Below are positions 6,506 to 12,514 of a stretch of DNA of 12,514 nt, one piece after another. Numbering within the stretch: the first letter of the stretch is position 1; each line of letters begins with the position of its first letter. Source of the DNA: UBA6019 sp036570145 (GTDB lineage: Bacteria; Chloroflexota; Dormibacteria; Dormibacterales; Dormibacteraceae); contig DATCPJ010000125.1 of assembly GCA_036570145.1 (NCBI GenBank), positions 1-12,514 on the forward strand. Direction: 5' to 3'. The position numbers were made by a program, and so were the translations under genes. The notes beneath the pieces were generated by a model. It had not been told where the DNA came from, did no database searches, and saw nothing but the letters and a program-made list of their open reading frames with translations.

Positions 6506-8218
6506 ATGAACAACCAGGTGAACCAGTCGCGCCAGGAGCAGGAGGAGGCGAACGCCGCCAAGATGGTCGGCCGCAACCCCTGGCTGGCCCTGCTCGTGCT
6601 CTGCCTGGGCTTCTTCATGATCCTGCTCGACACGACGATCGTGAACATCGCGATCCCGAGCATCATCGACGGGCTCCATTCGACGCTCGACCAGATCCTC
6701 TGGGTCCTCAACGCCTACGTCCTGGTCTATGCCGTGCTCCTGATCACCGCCAGCCGCCTTGGCGACCGCTACGGCCAGCGCAACCTGTTCGTCGCTGGCC
6801 TGGCCGTCTTCACGATCGCGTCGGCGCTCTGCGGCCTGGCCCAGGACAGCAACCAGCTGATCGCCGGCCGCGTCATCCAGGGCGTCGGCGGCGCGCTGCT
6901 CACCCCCCAGACGCTGGCCGTGATCAGCGTCATGTTCCCTCCCCAGCGGCGCGGCGCCGCGATGGGGATCTGGGGCGCGGTAGCCGGCGTCGCCACCGTC
7001 GCCGGGCCGACGCTCGGCGGCTTCATCGTCACCAACTTCGATTGGCGCTGGGTCTTCTTCGTCAACCTGCCGGTCGGCATCGCCGCGATCGCTCTCGCCT
7101 TCATCTACATCCCCGACCTGCGGCCCGGCCGTCAGCACGGCTGGGATATCCCCGGCATCCTGCTCTCGACCGGCTCACTTTTCCTGATCGTGTTCGGCCT
7201 GATCGAGGGCCAGCGCTATGGCTGGGGCACCGTCATCGGCTTCATCAGCATCCCGCTGATCCTGGTCGTGGGCGTCGTCCTGCTGGTGGCATTCATCCTC
7301 GTGGAGCGCACGGCCAAGGAGCCGCTGGTTCCCCTCGCCCTTTTCCGCGACCGCAACTTCGCGATCCTCAACTGGGTGATAGCCACGATGTCGTTCGGCA
7401 TGTTCGGCCTCTTCCTGCCCCTCACCATCTACCTCCAGACCGTGCTCGGCTTGACGGCGTTCCAGGCCGGCCTGGCCTTCGCCCCCATGTCGCTGACCTC
7501 GATGGTGGTGGCGCCGAACGCCGGCCGGCTCACCGATCGGATCGGTGGCAAATACATCCTGCTCAGCGGTCTCGCCCTTTTCGGGATCGGGATGGGAGGC
7601 ATCGACTTCAGTGCGGGCGCCGGCTCCACCTGGCTCACCTTCCTGCCCTGGCTGATCGTCGCCGGGGCGGGGATGGGCTGCATCTTCGCGCCCGCCACGA
7701 CGGTTGCGATGCGGAACATCCCCCAGCACCTGGCCGGCGCGGCGTCGGGGATCTTCAACACGACTCGCCAGCTGGGCGGCGTGATCGGCCTCTCGATCGT
7801 GGGGGCCGTGCTTCAGAACCGGCTCAGCACGGCGTTGAGAGACGAGGCGGCCAGCCGGTCGGGCGAGCTGCCGGCGCAGCTGCCGGCCGCCACGAAGCAG
7901 AAGATCGTCGATTCCTTCAGCAACAGCGGCCAGGGTGGGCTGGAGGTCGGTCGCGGCCAGACCGGCGCCGCGAGCGCCAACTTCCAGCTGCCGGCCAACC
8001 TGCCCGCTTCCGTCGCCCACCAGGTCCAGCAGCAGGTGGCCACCTACTTCCACGACGTGTTCGTGAACGCCTACCTGGTCGGCATGCGGCCGACGCTTCT
8101 GATCTCGGTTGCCGTCGTGCTGCTGGGAGCGATCAGCTGCCTCGGCATCCAGCGGCGCAAGGCCGCTGCCGCGGCGGTGGCGCAGGAGCTCGAGCGGAGC
8201 CGCGCCGCCGCCGGCTAG
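6506..8218 (+). CDS. DHA2-family MFS drug exporter (EmrB/QacA type, 14 helices)
   Basis: A 570-residue inner-membrane proton-coupled exporter of the major facilitator superfamily. Diagnostic motifs: LDTTIVNIAIP at 41-51 in helix 1 (motif D1 of the 14-helix drug exporters); SRLGDRYGQRNLF at 83-95 (motif A after helix 2); GRVIQGVGGALLTP at 121-134 (motif B, with the conserved Arg); GVATVAGPTLGGF at 161-173 (antiporter motif C); and a second motif A, GRLTDRIGGKYI, at 340-351. Length and hydrophobic pattern fit 14 segments. A roughly 90-residue Gln/Ala-rich loop (about 437-525) lies before the last helix, as is common in this group. Substrate cannot be read from sequence. ATG 6506 was chosen over the GTG at 6467 because the added residues are Arg-rich and outside the family pattern. 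Its TAG shares a CTAG with the convergent GlsB-like gene. Confidence 0.94.
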   Translation: MNNQVNQSRQEQEEANAAKMVGRNPWLALLVLCLGFFMILLDTTIVNIAIPSIIDGLHSTLDQILWVLNAYVLVYAVLLITASRLGDRYGQRNLFVAGLAVFTIASALCGLAQDSNQLIAGRVIQGVGGALLTPQTLAVISVMFPPQRRGAAMGIWGAVAGVATVAGPTLGGFIVTNFDWRWVFFVNLPVGIAAIALAFIYIPDLRPGRQHGWDIPGILLSTGSLFLIVFGLIEGQRYGWGTVIGFISIPLILVVGVVLLVAFILVERTAKEPLVPLALFRDRNFAILNWVIATMSFGMFGLFLPLTIYLQTVLGLTAFQAGLAFAPMSLTSMVVAPNAGRLTDRIGGKYILLSGLALFGIGMGGIDFSAGAGSTWLTFLPWLIVAGAGMGCIFAPATTVAMRNIPQHLAGAASGIFNTTRQLGGVIGLSIVGAVLQNRLSTALRDEAASRSGELPAQLPAATKQKIVDSFSNSGQGGLEVGRGQTGAASANFQLPANLPASVAHQVQQQVATYFHDVFVNAYLVGMRPTLLISVAVVLLGAISCLGIQRRKAAAAAVAQELERSRAAAG

Positions 8219-8499
8219 TTTTTGCTGCCGCTCAACAGGCGAAGCACGCCGAGCAGGACGACGGCGCCGATAAAGGCGACGACGAGGCTCTCCCAGAAGC
8301 CGGCGACGCCCTGGATGAAGGTGCCCAGCAGGATCCCGCCGATGAAGGCGCCCGCCACGCCGACGATGATGTCGACCAGGCAGCCGTAGCCCCGACCCCG
8401 CACGACACGCCCGGCGAGGGCGCCCGCTATCAGCCCGACCACGAGCCAGGAGAGGACGCCGCCGGGGTCGAGCCGAAGGGCCAGGAAGGCGAGGTGCAT
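8215..8499 (-). CDS. GlsB/YeaQ/YmgE-type small membrane protein
   Basis: A 94-residue protein of the GlsB/YeaQ/YmgE (transglycosylase-associated) family, small membrane proteins linked by expression to general stress. The pattern is typical: SWLVVGLIAGALAGRVVRG in the first helix, then GYGCLVDIIVGVAGAFIGGILLG in two glycine-zipper-rich helices (split at CLVDIIVGVAGAFIGG), and a final helix VVAFIGAVVLLGVLRLL. The first ten residues before VLSWL are longer than usual, so the real start could be a non-ATG codon nearer SWLV, but the ATG at 8497-8499 is the only standard one seen. No biochemical role is established for the family. It converges on the MFS exporter with a 4-bp overlap. Confidence 0.88.
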   Translation of the reverse strand: MHLAFLALRLDPGGVLSWLVVGLIAGALAGRVVRGRGYGCLVDIIVGVAGAFIGGILLGTFIQGVAGFWESLVVAFIGAVVLLGVLRLLSGSKN

Positions 8500-8532
8500 C
8501 GCGGCGAAACGGTACTACCTTTAGGGCGGAGG
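8500..8532. promoter_or_regulatory. Short divergent spacer with AT-rich core
   Basis: 33 bp between the GlsB-like start and the ClpC relic. It holds TACCTT at 8516-8521 on the plus strand and TACCGT (8514 down to 8509) on the minus strand, both TANNNT -10-like, then a GGAGG at 8528-8532. Motif matches only; a divergent promoter is plausible because both flanking genes need one. Confidence 0.25.
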
Positions 8533-8697
8533 TTGACCACCATCTACCCTTTTGACCGGTTCCGCGAGCTTGCCAAGAAGGTGCTCACCAACGCCCAACA
8601 GGAAGCCGAGGTGGCCCACCACAGCTACATCGGCACCGAGCGCCTACCGCTCGGCCTGCTCATTTCGCGGAGGTGCGGCTTCTGCCAGCCGAGCTGA
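8533..8697 (+). pseudogene. Truncated ClpC N-terminal (Clp-N) fragment
   Basis: The 40 or so codons from 8542 read IYPFDRFRELAKKV, then LTNAQQEAEVAHHSYIGTER and LPLGLL, which match the start of the ClpC/ClpA N-terminal repeat almost word for word (usual form YPFDRFTERAKKVL, HHSYIGTEHLLLGLL). After LLI the match stops, the frame reads a few unrelated residues and ends at 8697; the rest of Clp-N and both ATPase domains are absent. The codon where ClpC proteins usually have the initiator Met is ATC (8542-8544), placed 9 nt after a GGAGG at 8528-8532. An in-frame TTG at 8533 abuts that GGAGG. I read this as a decayed 5' stub, though a tiny expressed peptide from TTG cannot be excluded. It overlaps the GNAT gene start. 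Confidence 0.68.
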
Positions 8698-9638
8698 GCT
8701 TTCGCCCGGGCGTCGTCGAAGACGGCCGCCTGATCGCCGACGTGCACACGGCGGAGTTCCCGGACGACCCCTGGGATCCCCCGGCGACGGTGCTCTGGTA
8801 TGCCGACCCCGACCAGGTCTGGGGACGGTTCCGCTCCGTCGTCGGCGAACGATCGGTGGGTTTCGCGACCTCTCACCACACGCCCTGGAGCGTCGCCGAC
8901 GACGGCTTCGTCTGGCTCCTGGCGGGGTTCTTGCCCGCGCACCGGTCCCCGGCCAACCTCGCGGCGGCCTACGCGTTTCTCGAGGCCCGCGCCCGCGCTG
9001 AGTCCGGCCGGACCGCGATCGCCACGGCAAGGGAGGACGACTCATTGCTGCTGCGGGCGCTCGGGTCGCGCGGCTACGTCGAAGATCGCCGGGATCGGTT
9101 CTGGGAGCTGGACCTCGTCGCCGGCCGGCACCGGCTTCTCGAGCTGGCGGGACGGTCGCGGGAGCGAATGCGGGAGCAGGGCATCACCCTGACCACGGTC
9201 GCCGCGGACGGCGACCCCGAGAAATATCGGAAGCTGCACGCGATGTCCTCGGAAGCCGAGATGGACGTCCCCACCACGACGACCACGGTCCCGCCCAGCT
9301 TCGAGCGGGTCATGGAGTGGCTCGGCGAGCCCACCATCCACCAGGATCGGTTCTGGATCGCGCGCATCGGGGACCAGGTGGCCGGGCTTTCCACCCTCGC
9401 CTTCCCGGTCGAGCGGGGGATCGTGGGCACGGACTGGACCGCTGTCGGCCGCGCTCACCGAAACCGCGGGATCGCCCGCGCGCTCAAGCTGGAGACGATC
9501 GTCCAGGCGATCGAGCTCGGTGTCGACCGGGTGCGGACCGACAACGACTCAACGAACACGCCGATCCTCCACCTGAACGCGGAGCTCGGCTACCGGCGCG
9601 TTTTCGACAAGCTCGCCCTGACCCGCCCGCTCGGTTAA
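8673..9638 (+). CDS. Tandem GNAT-family N-acetyltransferase
   Basis: A 321-residue protein that looks like two GNAT domains in a row. The C-terminal one (about 170-318) carries the acetyl-CoA loop AVGRAHRNRGIARALK at 257-272 (the R-x-x-G-x-A pattern) and NDSTNTPILHLNAELGYR at 291-308, the usual N-x-x-M/L-x-x-x-N-x-x-LGF motif. The N-terminal half (about 9-150) has the shape of a GNAT with GSRGYVEDRRDRFWELDL at 131-148 but a weak acetyl-CoA loop, so it is probably non-catalytic. Such two-domain forms include mycothiol synthase and antibiotic or amino-acid acetyltransferases; substrate is unknown. Start options are GTG 8673, which merges with GGAGG at 8669-8673, or CTG 8682, which has that GGAGG at 8-nt spacing. 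The stop TAA touches the tandem repeat. Confidence 0.85.
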   Translation: MRLLPAELSFRPGVVEDGRLIADVHTAEFPDDPWDPPATVLWYADPDQVWGRFRSVVGERSVGFATSHHTPWSVADDGFVWLLAGFLPAHRSPANLAAAYAFLEARARAESGRTAIATAREDDSLLLRALGSRGYVEDRRDRFWELDLVAGRHRLLELAGRSRERMREQGITLTTVAADGDPEKYRKLHAMSSEAEMDVPTTTTTVPPSFERVMEWLGEPTIHQDRFWIARIGDQVAGLSTLAFPVERGIVGTDWTAVGRAHRNRGIARALKLETIVQAIELGVDRVRTDNDSTNTPILHLNAELGYRRVFDKLALTRPLG

Positions 9639-9774
9639 ATGCGCAGCGCGTCGGCCGGGTTTACCCCGGCCGATTGAGTTGTTTGATTCGAAACCGAAGC
9701 GTCGCACCGCGAGGGGCAGTTCTGGAAGAGGGGACCTGCCCCCGCTTGCCCGTTTAGCGGTAAACCCTGTTGTG
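9638..9774. repeat. Tandem direct repeat, copy 1 (137 bp)
   Basis: Begins AATGCGCAGCGCG and ends GTTGTG. It matches the adjacent copy (9775-9912) with 8 substitutions and one single-base gap by my manual alignment, about 93% identity. On the minus strand its first 21 nt (9774 to 9754) read H-N-R-V-Y-R-stop, a relic of the last codons of the neighbouring propeller gene; the rest is that gene's 3' flank. It starts on the last base of the GNAT stop codon, so there is no spacer. Confidence 0.92.
9651..9673 (+). terminator. Terminator-like hairpin after the GNAT gene (copy 1)
   Basis: A perfect 9-bp stem TCGGCCGGG / CCCGGCCGA around a TTTAC loop, 12 nt after the GNAT stop and followed on the plus strand by a T-rich stretch (TTGAGTTGTTTGATT). 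The T run is broken, so intrinsic termination is plausible but not certain; on the minus strand it could equally protect or end the propeller transcript. Confidence 0.5.
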
Positions 9775-9787
9775 AATGCGCAGCGCG

Positions 9788-9810
9788 TAGGCCGGGTTTA
9801 GCCCGGCCGA
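9788..9810. terminator. Second copy of the GGCCGGG/CCCGGCC hairpin
   Basis: The same hairpin in repeat copy 2: a 7-bp stem GGCCGGG (9790-9796) / CCCGGCC (9802-9808) with loop TTTAG. An A-G mismatch replaces the outer C-G pair of copy 1. TTGAGTTGTTTTGATT follows on the plus strand. It lies about 80 bp past the propeller stop on the minus strand and may serve either direction. Confidence 0.4.
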
Positions 9811-9867
9811 TTGAGTTGTTTTGATTCGAAACCAAAACGTCGCGCCGCGAGGGGGAGTTCTGGAAGA

Positions 9868-9881
9868 GGGGGCCTGCCCCC
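9868..9881 (-). terminator. Short G5/C5 hairpin just after the propeller stop
   Basis: On the minus strand GGGGG-CAGG-CCCCC followed by TCTT, 10 nt after the propeller stop codon. A compact stem with a weak pyrimidine tail; possible terminator for the accD-accA-propeller transcript. Confidence 0.35.
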
Positions 9882-9891
9882 GCTTGCCCGT

Positions 9892-11112
9892 TTAGCGGTA
9901 AACCCCGTTGTGGCCGGTGCTGATCGTGCCGGCGTTGGGAAAGTAGGTCAGCCCGTGCGCGCCGGCCCCGGCCCGGACGGTCCTGAGCAGCTTCCCGGTG
10001 TCGGTGTCGACGACGGCTACTGTGCCGTAGTACCGGCCCGATACCCAGAGCTGCGTTCCGTTGGGAGAAAGCTGCATCATGTCCGGGCTGCCGCCGATCT
10101 TCCAGGTCGCCACCACTCGCCGCTCCTGCAGGTTGATGACCGAGATCGAGCCGGCGTCGCGGTTGCTCACGTACATGAGGCGAGTGTCGCGGGAGACCTG
10201 GAGGCCGTGGGCGCCCCGCGCCGTTGGCAGGAAGGCGAGCTCTCTCATGCTCAGGGGGTCGACGATCGAGACGCCGTTGCGGCCCTGGTTGGTGACATAG
10301 AACACGTCTCCGGACGGCGCCAGGCGGACATCGATCGGGAGACCGCCGACATTGAGTGAGCCGGTGATCTCCATCGTGCGGGTGTCGATCTTGACCAGGA
10401 TCCCGCTCCACTCGGTGCTCCCGATCAGGTAGCTGCCGTCGGCGGAGAAGTCCAGGTGGTCGATGCCCCGCCAGGGGATGGGGACCGACTTGATCAGCTG
10501 CCAGGTGTTGGGATCCCGAAAGTCGAGCCGCGCCAGCCGCTCGACGACAACGATCGCCTTCTTGCCGTCGGGTGTGAAGTAGAGGTTGTAAGGGAACGGG
10601 ACAGCGATCTGGCCGGTGACCTTACCCGTCGCCGGCTCGATGACCGTGAGCAGGCTCGAGCCCTCGTTCTCGACGTAGAGCTTCTTGAGATCCCAGGAGG
10701 GGGTGATGTGGTGGGGGATCGAGCCGACCCGGAAGTGGTCGACGACCTGGAACGTGGTGGGATCGATGACGTCGATCGTGTTGGCCTTGCTGTTGGGCAC
10801 GTAGACGCGCGGCGCGATCCCCGCCACCCGGGGATCGATGGTGCCGTCGATCGTGTTGGCGTAGACGTTTAACGCCGGCGGGATGCTCGGTTCCTCGGTG
10901 GCCGTCGGGCGGAGGGAGCGGACCCTGCCGTTGATGGTTTCCGCCGCGACCACGCCTGGATCAGGCGCCCCGGCTGCCGCGGTCCCGCCGTCAGGCGGGG
11001 GCAGCCCTCGCAGTGCTGGGCCGGCCTGGCGGCCGGGTGAGGCGACCAGCACCAGCAGGCAGGCAAGGCAAAGGGCGATCGCACCGCCCAGGCCGTCGCG
11101 GATGAACCTCAC
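9892..11112 (-). CDS. Exported YVTN/YncE-like beta-propeller protein
   Basis: A 406-residue protein with a short basic start and a hydrophobic segment at about 10-25 (signal peptide or N-terminal anchor; no clear lipobox), a Pro/Ala/Gly-rich linker to about 95, then about seven 40-residue blades. Blade cores include RVYVPNSKANTIDVID (102-117), KLYVENEGSSLLTVIE, FYVTNQGRNGVSIVD (271-285), LMYVSNRDAGSISVIN and QLWVSGRYYGTVAVVD, the classic YVTN pattern. It is likely extracytoplasmic; function unknown, candidates being surface binding or a cofactor-bearing propeller. At the same point of each blade stand H134-H135, N176, H219, D261, H302, D344 and H386. The start is GTG at 11110-11112, with GGGAG four bases upstream. 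It follows accA by 51 bp on the same strand; co-transcription is possible but no functional link is evident. Its last codons are part of the tandem repeat. Confidence 0.85.
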   Translation of the reverse strand: MRFIRDGLGGAIALCLACLLVLVASPGRQAGPALRGLPPPDGGTAAAGAPDPGVVAAETINGRVRSLRPTATEEPSIPPALNVYANTIDGTIDPRVAGIAPRVYVPNSKANTIDVIDPTTFQVVDHFRVGSIPHHITPSWDLKKLYVENEGSSLLTVIEPATGKVTGQIAVPFPYNLYFTPDGKKAIVVVERLARLDFRDPNTWQLIKSVPIPWRGIDHLDFSADGSYLIGSTEWSGILVKIDTRTMEITGSLNVGGLPIDVRLAPSGDVFYVTNQGRNGVSIVDPLSMRELAFLPTARGAHGLQVSRDTRLMYVSNRDAGSISVINLQERRVVATWKIGGSPDMMQLSPNGTQLWVSGRYYGTVAVVDTDTGKLLRTVRAGAGAHGLTYFPNAGTISTGHNGVYR

Positions 11113-11163
11113 TTCTCTCCCGGCGCGATTCTACGATGGCCCCCCGGCGAATCTGCGTTGAAA

Positions 11164-12024
11164 TTACGCGGGCGAGCTTCCCACCTTGGGCCCGAAGTCG
11201 GCGTCGGCACGGATGAGCGAATCGATATACCGGAAGCGTTCGTAGCGGTGCTGGAGCAGCTCCTCGGTCGGTGTTCTGAGCAAGGGCTCGAGGTGGCGTA
11301 GCAGGGCCTTCTCGAGCGCCTTGGCGGCGCCGTCGTAGTCGAGATGGGCGCCACCCTTGGGCTCTTCGATGACTTCCTCCACGACACCCATCGCAAGCAG
11401 GTCACGCGAGGTGATCTGGAGCTGCTCCGCCACCTCCACCTTGCGCGAGTTGTCACGCCAGACGATGGATGCCGCCGCTTCCGGCATGGCGACCGAGTAG
11501 ATCGAGTTCTCCAGCATCAGCACCCGGTCGGCCACAGCCATCCCGAGCGCTCCGCCGCTGCCCCCCTCTCCGATGATGGCCGCGATCACCGGCACCGGGA
11601 TCCAGAACCACTCCATGATCGCCGCGGCGATGGCGGCCGCGATGCCTCGCTCCTCGGCGCCCGCGCCGGGATAGGCGCCCGGTGTGTCGACCAGGCAGAC
11701 GATCGGGAATCCGAACTTGGCCGCCTGGCGCGCCAGCCGCATCGCCTTGCGGTAGCCCTCGGGGTGCATCATCCCGAAGTTGCGGCGGACCCGCTCGGGG
11801 AAGTTGCGGCCCTTCTGCTGGCCCAGGAACATCGTCGTCCGGCCGTTCCAGGTCCCGACGCCGCCCACCAGCGCCGCGTCGTCGGCTCCCAGCCGGTCGC
11901 CGTGGTACTCGACGAAATCGGGTGCCAGCCGCTTGATGTAGTCGAGGGCGTACGGCCGCTCGGCGTGGCGCGCCAGCTCGACGACCTGCCAGACGGTCAG
12001 CGTTCCCGGTTGGCGCTGCCTCAC
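11164..12024 (-). CDS. accA: Acetyl-CoA carboxylase carboxyltransferase subunit alpha
   Basis: A 286-residue AccA, which with AccD transfers the carboxyl group from biotin on BCCP to acetyl-CoA, giving malonyl-CoA for fatty acid synthesis. Signatures: ARHAERPYALDYI at 18-30, HGDRLGADDAALVGG at 41-55, GQQKGRN at 69-75, NFGMMHPEGYRKAMRLA at 82-98, DTPGAYPGAGAEERG at 113-127 and the oxyanion-type IGEGGSGGALG at 151-161. The segment usually read as YSVISPEGCA is YSVAMPEAAA here (176-185). Length is somewhat below E. coli AccA (319), mainly at the N-terminus, where the coiled linker is missing. The GTG start overlaps the accD stop as GTGA, so the two subunits are translationally coupled. Confidence 0.96.
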   Translation of the reverse strand: MRQRQPGTLTVWQVVELARHAERPYALDYIKRLAPDFVEYHGDRLGADDAALVGGVGTWNGRTTMFLGQQKGRNFPERVRRNFGMMHPEGYRKAMRLARQAAKFGFPIVCLVDTPGAYPGAGAEERGIAAAIAAAIMEWFWIPVPVIAAIIGEGGSGGALGMAVADRVLMLENSIYSVAMPEAAASIVWRDNSRKVEVAEQLQITSRDLLAMGVVEEVIEEPKGGAHLDYDGAAKALEKALLRHLEPLLRTPTEELLQHRYERFRYIDSLIRADADFGPKVGSSPA

Positions 12025-12514
12025 CGAGGGGGGACGTCCCCCCTGTCGGCCGTGCTCGGCAAAGCCTGCGCGCGGCCTACCCCCCTGGTGTACATGTCCA
12101 CCAGGTGGACGAGCAGGGGCCGAAGCTCCACCCGCGGGACCACCATGTCGACCTGCCCGTGCTTGAGCTGGAAGTCGGCCGTCTGGAAGTCGGGGGGCAG
12201 GTCGGCGTAGGTCGCCTGCTTGATGACCCGCGGCCCGGTGAAACCGATCTTGGCCTCCGGTTCGGCGATGTTCACGTCGCCGAGCAGGGCCAGAGAGGCG
12301 GCGGTGCCACCGTAGGTCGGGTCGGTGAGGACGCAGAAGTAGGGTATGCCCGCCGCGTGGAGGCGGCCGACGGCGCCGTTCGCCTTCGCCATCTGCATCA
12401 GCGCGAGCACCCCCTCCTGCATCCGGGCTCCACCTGAGGCTGCGACCAGGATGTAGGGCAGGCGTTCGGAGGCCGCTGCCTCGAGCCCCCGGGCGAGGCG
12501 CTCGCCGGCGACGA
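12021..12514 (-). CDS. accD: Acetyl-CoA carboxylase carboxyltransferase subunit beta, partial
   Basis: 163 codons of the C-terminal part of AccD; the N-terminus, including the zinc ribbon expected in this family, lies beyond the right edge. From the edge inward it reads VAGERLARGLEAAASERLPY, then ILVAASGGARMQEGVLALMQ, the hallmark SGGARMQEG block of the beta subunit, followed by VLTDPTYGGTAASLALLGD and IGFTGPRVIKQ, which bind the biotin and CoA sides in relatives. The C-terminal tail after VDMYTRG is a poorly conserved 20 residues. It is the first visible gene of the accD-accA-propeller run and overlaps accA by 4 bp. Confidence 0.96.
   Translation of the reverse strand, partial: VAGERLARGLEAAASERLPYILVAASGGARMQEGVLALMQMAKANGAVGRLHAAGIPYFCVLTDPTYGGTAASLALLGDVNIAEPEAKIGFTGPRVIKQATYADLPPDFQTADFQLKHGQVDMVVPRVELRPLLVHLVDMYTRGVGRAQALPSTADRGDVPPR

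Larger units (their letters stand above)
9775..9912. repeat. Tandem direct repeat, copy 2 (138 bp), includes the propeller gene end
   Basis: The second unit runs into the live 3' end of the beta-propeller gene: its last 21 nt (9892-9912) encode H-N-G-V-Y-R-stop on the minus strand. Copies diverge at once beyond 9912, so the duplicated unit is 7 codons plus about 117 nt of downstream sequence. It contains one extra T in the GTTTTGATT tract compared with copy 1. Confidence 0.92.

Noticed and set aside
7042..8532. Long open frame reading through the MFS gene into the ClpC stub
   Set aside because: Within the MFS gene it is an out-of-frame Arg/Pro-rich shadow. Only its last ~54 codons, after 8533, match a real protein (Clp-N).
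6506..9638. A defence or antibiotic-resistance island formed by the exporter and the acetyltransferase
   Set aside because: They are separated by an opposing stress-protein gene and a ClpC relic, with no sign of shared regulation, mobility genes or composition change.
9826..9850. TTCGAATC in the tandem repeats resembles a tRNA T-loop
   Set aside because: No acceptor stem, anticodon arm or D arm can be built around it, and the flanking stem is A/T-rich. It is just part of a weak GTTTTG/CAAAAC inverted repeat.
9638..9912. Possible CRISPR array
   Set aside because: There are only two long units with no spacer between them and coding sequence inside one of them; this is a tandem duplication.

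Overview
This is a GC-rich bacterial chromosomal window, packed with short overlapping genes and several non-ATG starts (GTG, probably TTG and CTG). Separate AccA and AccD subunits, a ClpC-like relic, a LarC homologue and a secreted YVTN-type propeller suggest an uncultivated soil-type lineage such as Chloroflexota/Dormibacterota. That placement is a low-confidence impression; nothing here fixes the taxon. I see no rRNA, tRNA, CRISPR array, transposase, phage gene or defence system.

Layout. (1) Positions 1-1979, minus strand: a DUF4013-like membrane protein, then pxpB and a pxpC running off the left edge. These encode the B and C subunits of ATP-dependent 5-oxoprolinase; pxpA is expected beyond the edge but is not seen. 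(2) Positions 1994-2839, plus strand: a NIF3/DUF34-like protein, head-to-head with the DUF4013 gene (14 bp apart) and tail-to-tail with folC (32 bp overlap). (3) Positions 2808-6422, minus strand: a tightly coupled operon folB-larC-folD-folC in which each junction is a 4-bp ATGA, GTGA or CTGA overlap. Dihydroneopterin aldolase, the methylene-tetrahydrofolate dehydrogenase/cyclohydrolase and folylpolyglutamate synthase are folate enzymes. LarC, a nickel-pincer cofactor family protein, is the unexpected member. (4) Positions 6506-8218, plus strand: a 14-helix DHA2-type drug exporter, convergent with a small GlsB/YeaQ-type membrane protein with which it shares a CTAG stop. (5) Positions 8533-9638, plus strand: a relic of the ClpC N-terminus followed by a tandem-GNAT acetyltransferase. 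(6) Positions 9638-9912: two tandem copies of a ~137-bp sequence. Each carries hairpins and the last codons of the neighbouring propeller gene. (7) Positions 9892-12514, minus strand: accD (partial), accA and a secreted beta-propeller gene. AccA and AccD form the carboxyltransferase of acetyl-CoA carboxylase.

No wholly new system is evident. The points most worth a second look are the divergent LarC inside a folate operon with a DUF34 gene touching its end, the CTG-initiated folC, the tandem duplication of a gene tail with its terminator-like flank, the ring of His/Asp/Asn positions in the propeller, and the ClpC relic with a lost ATG.
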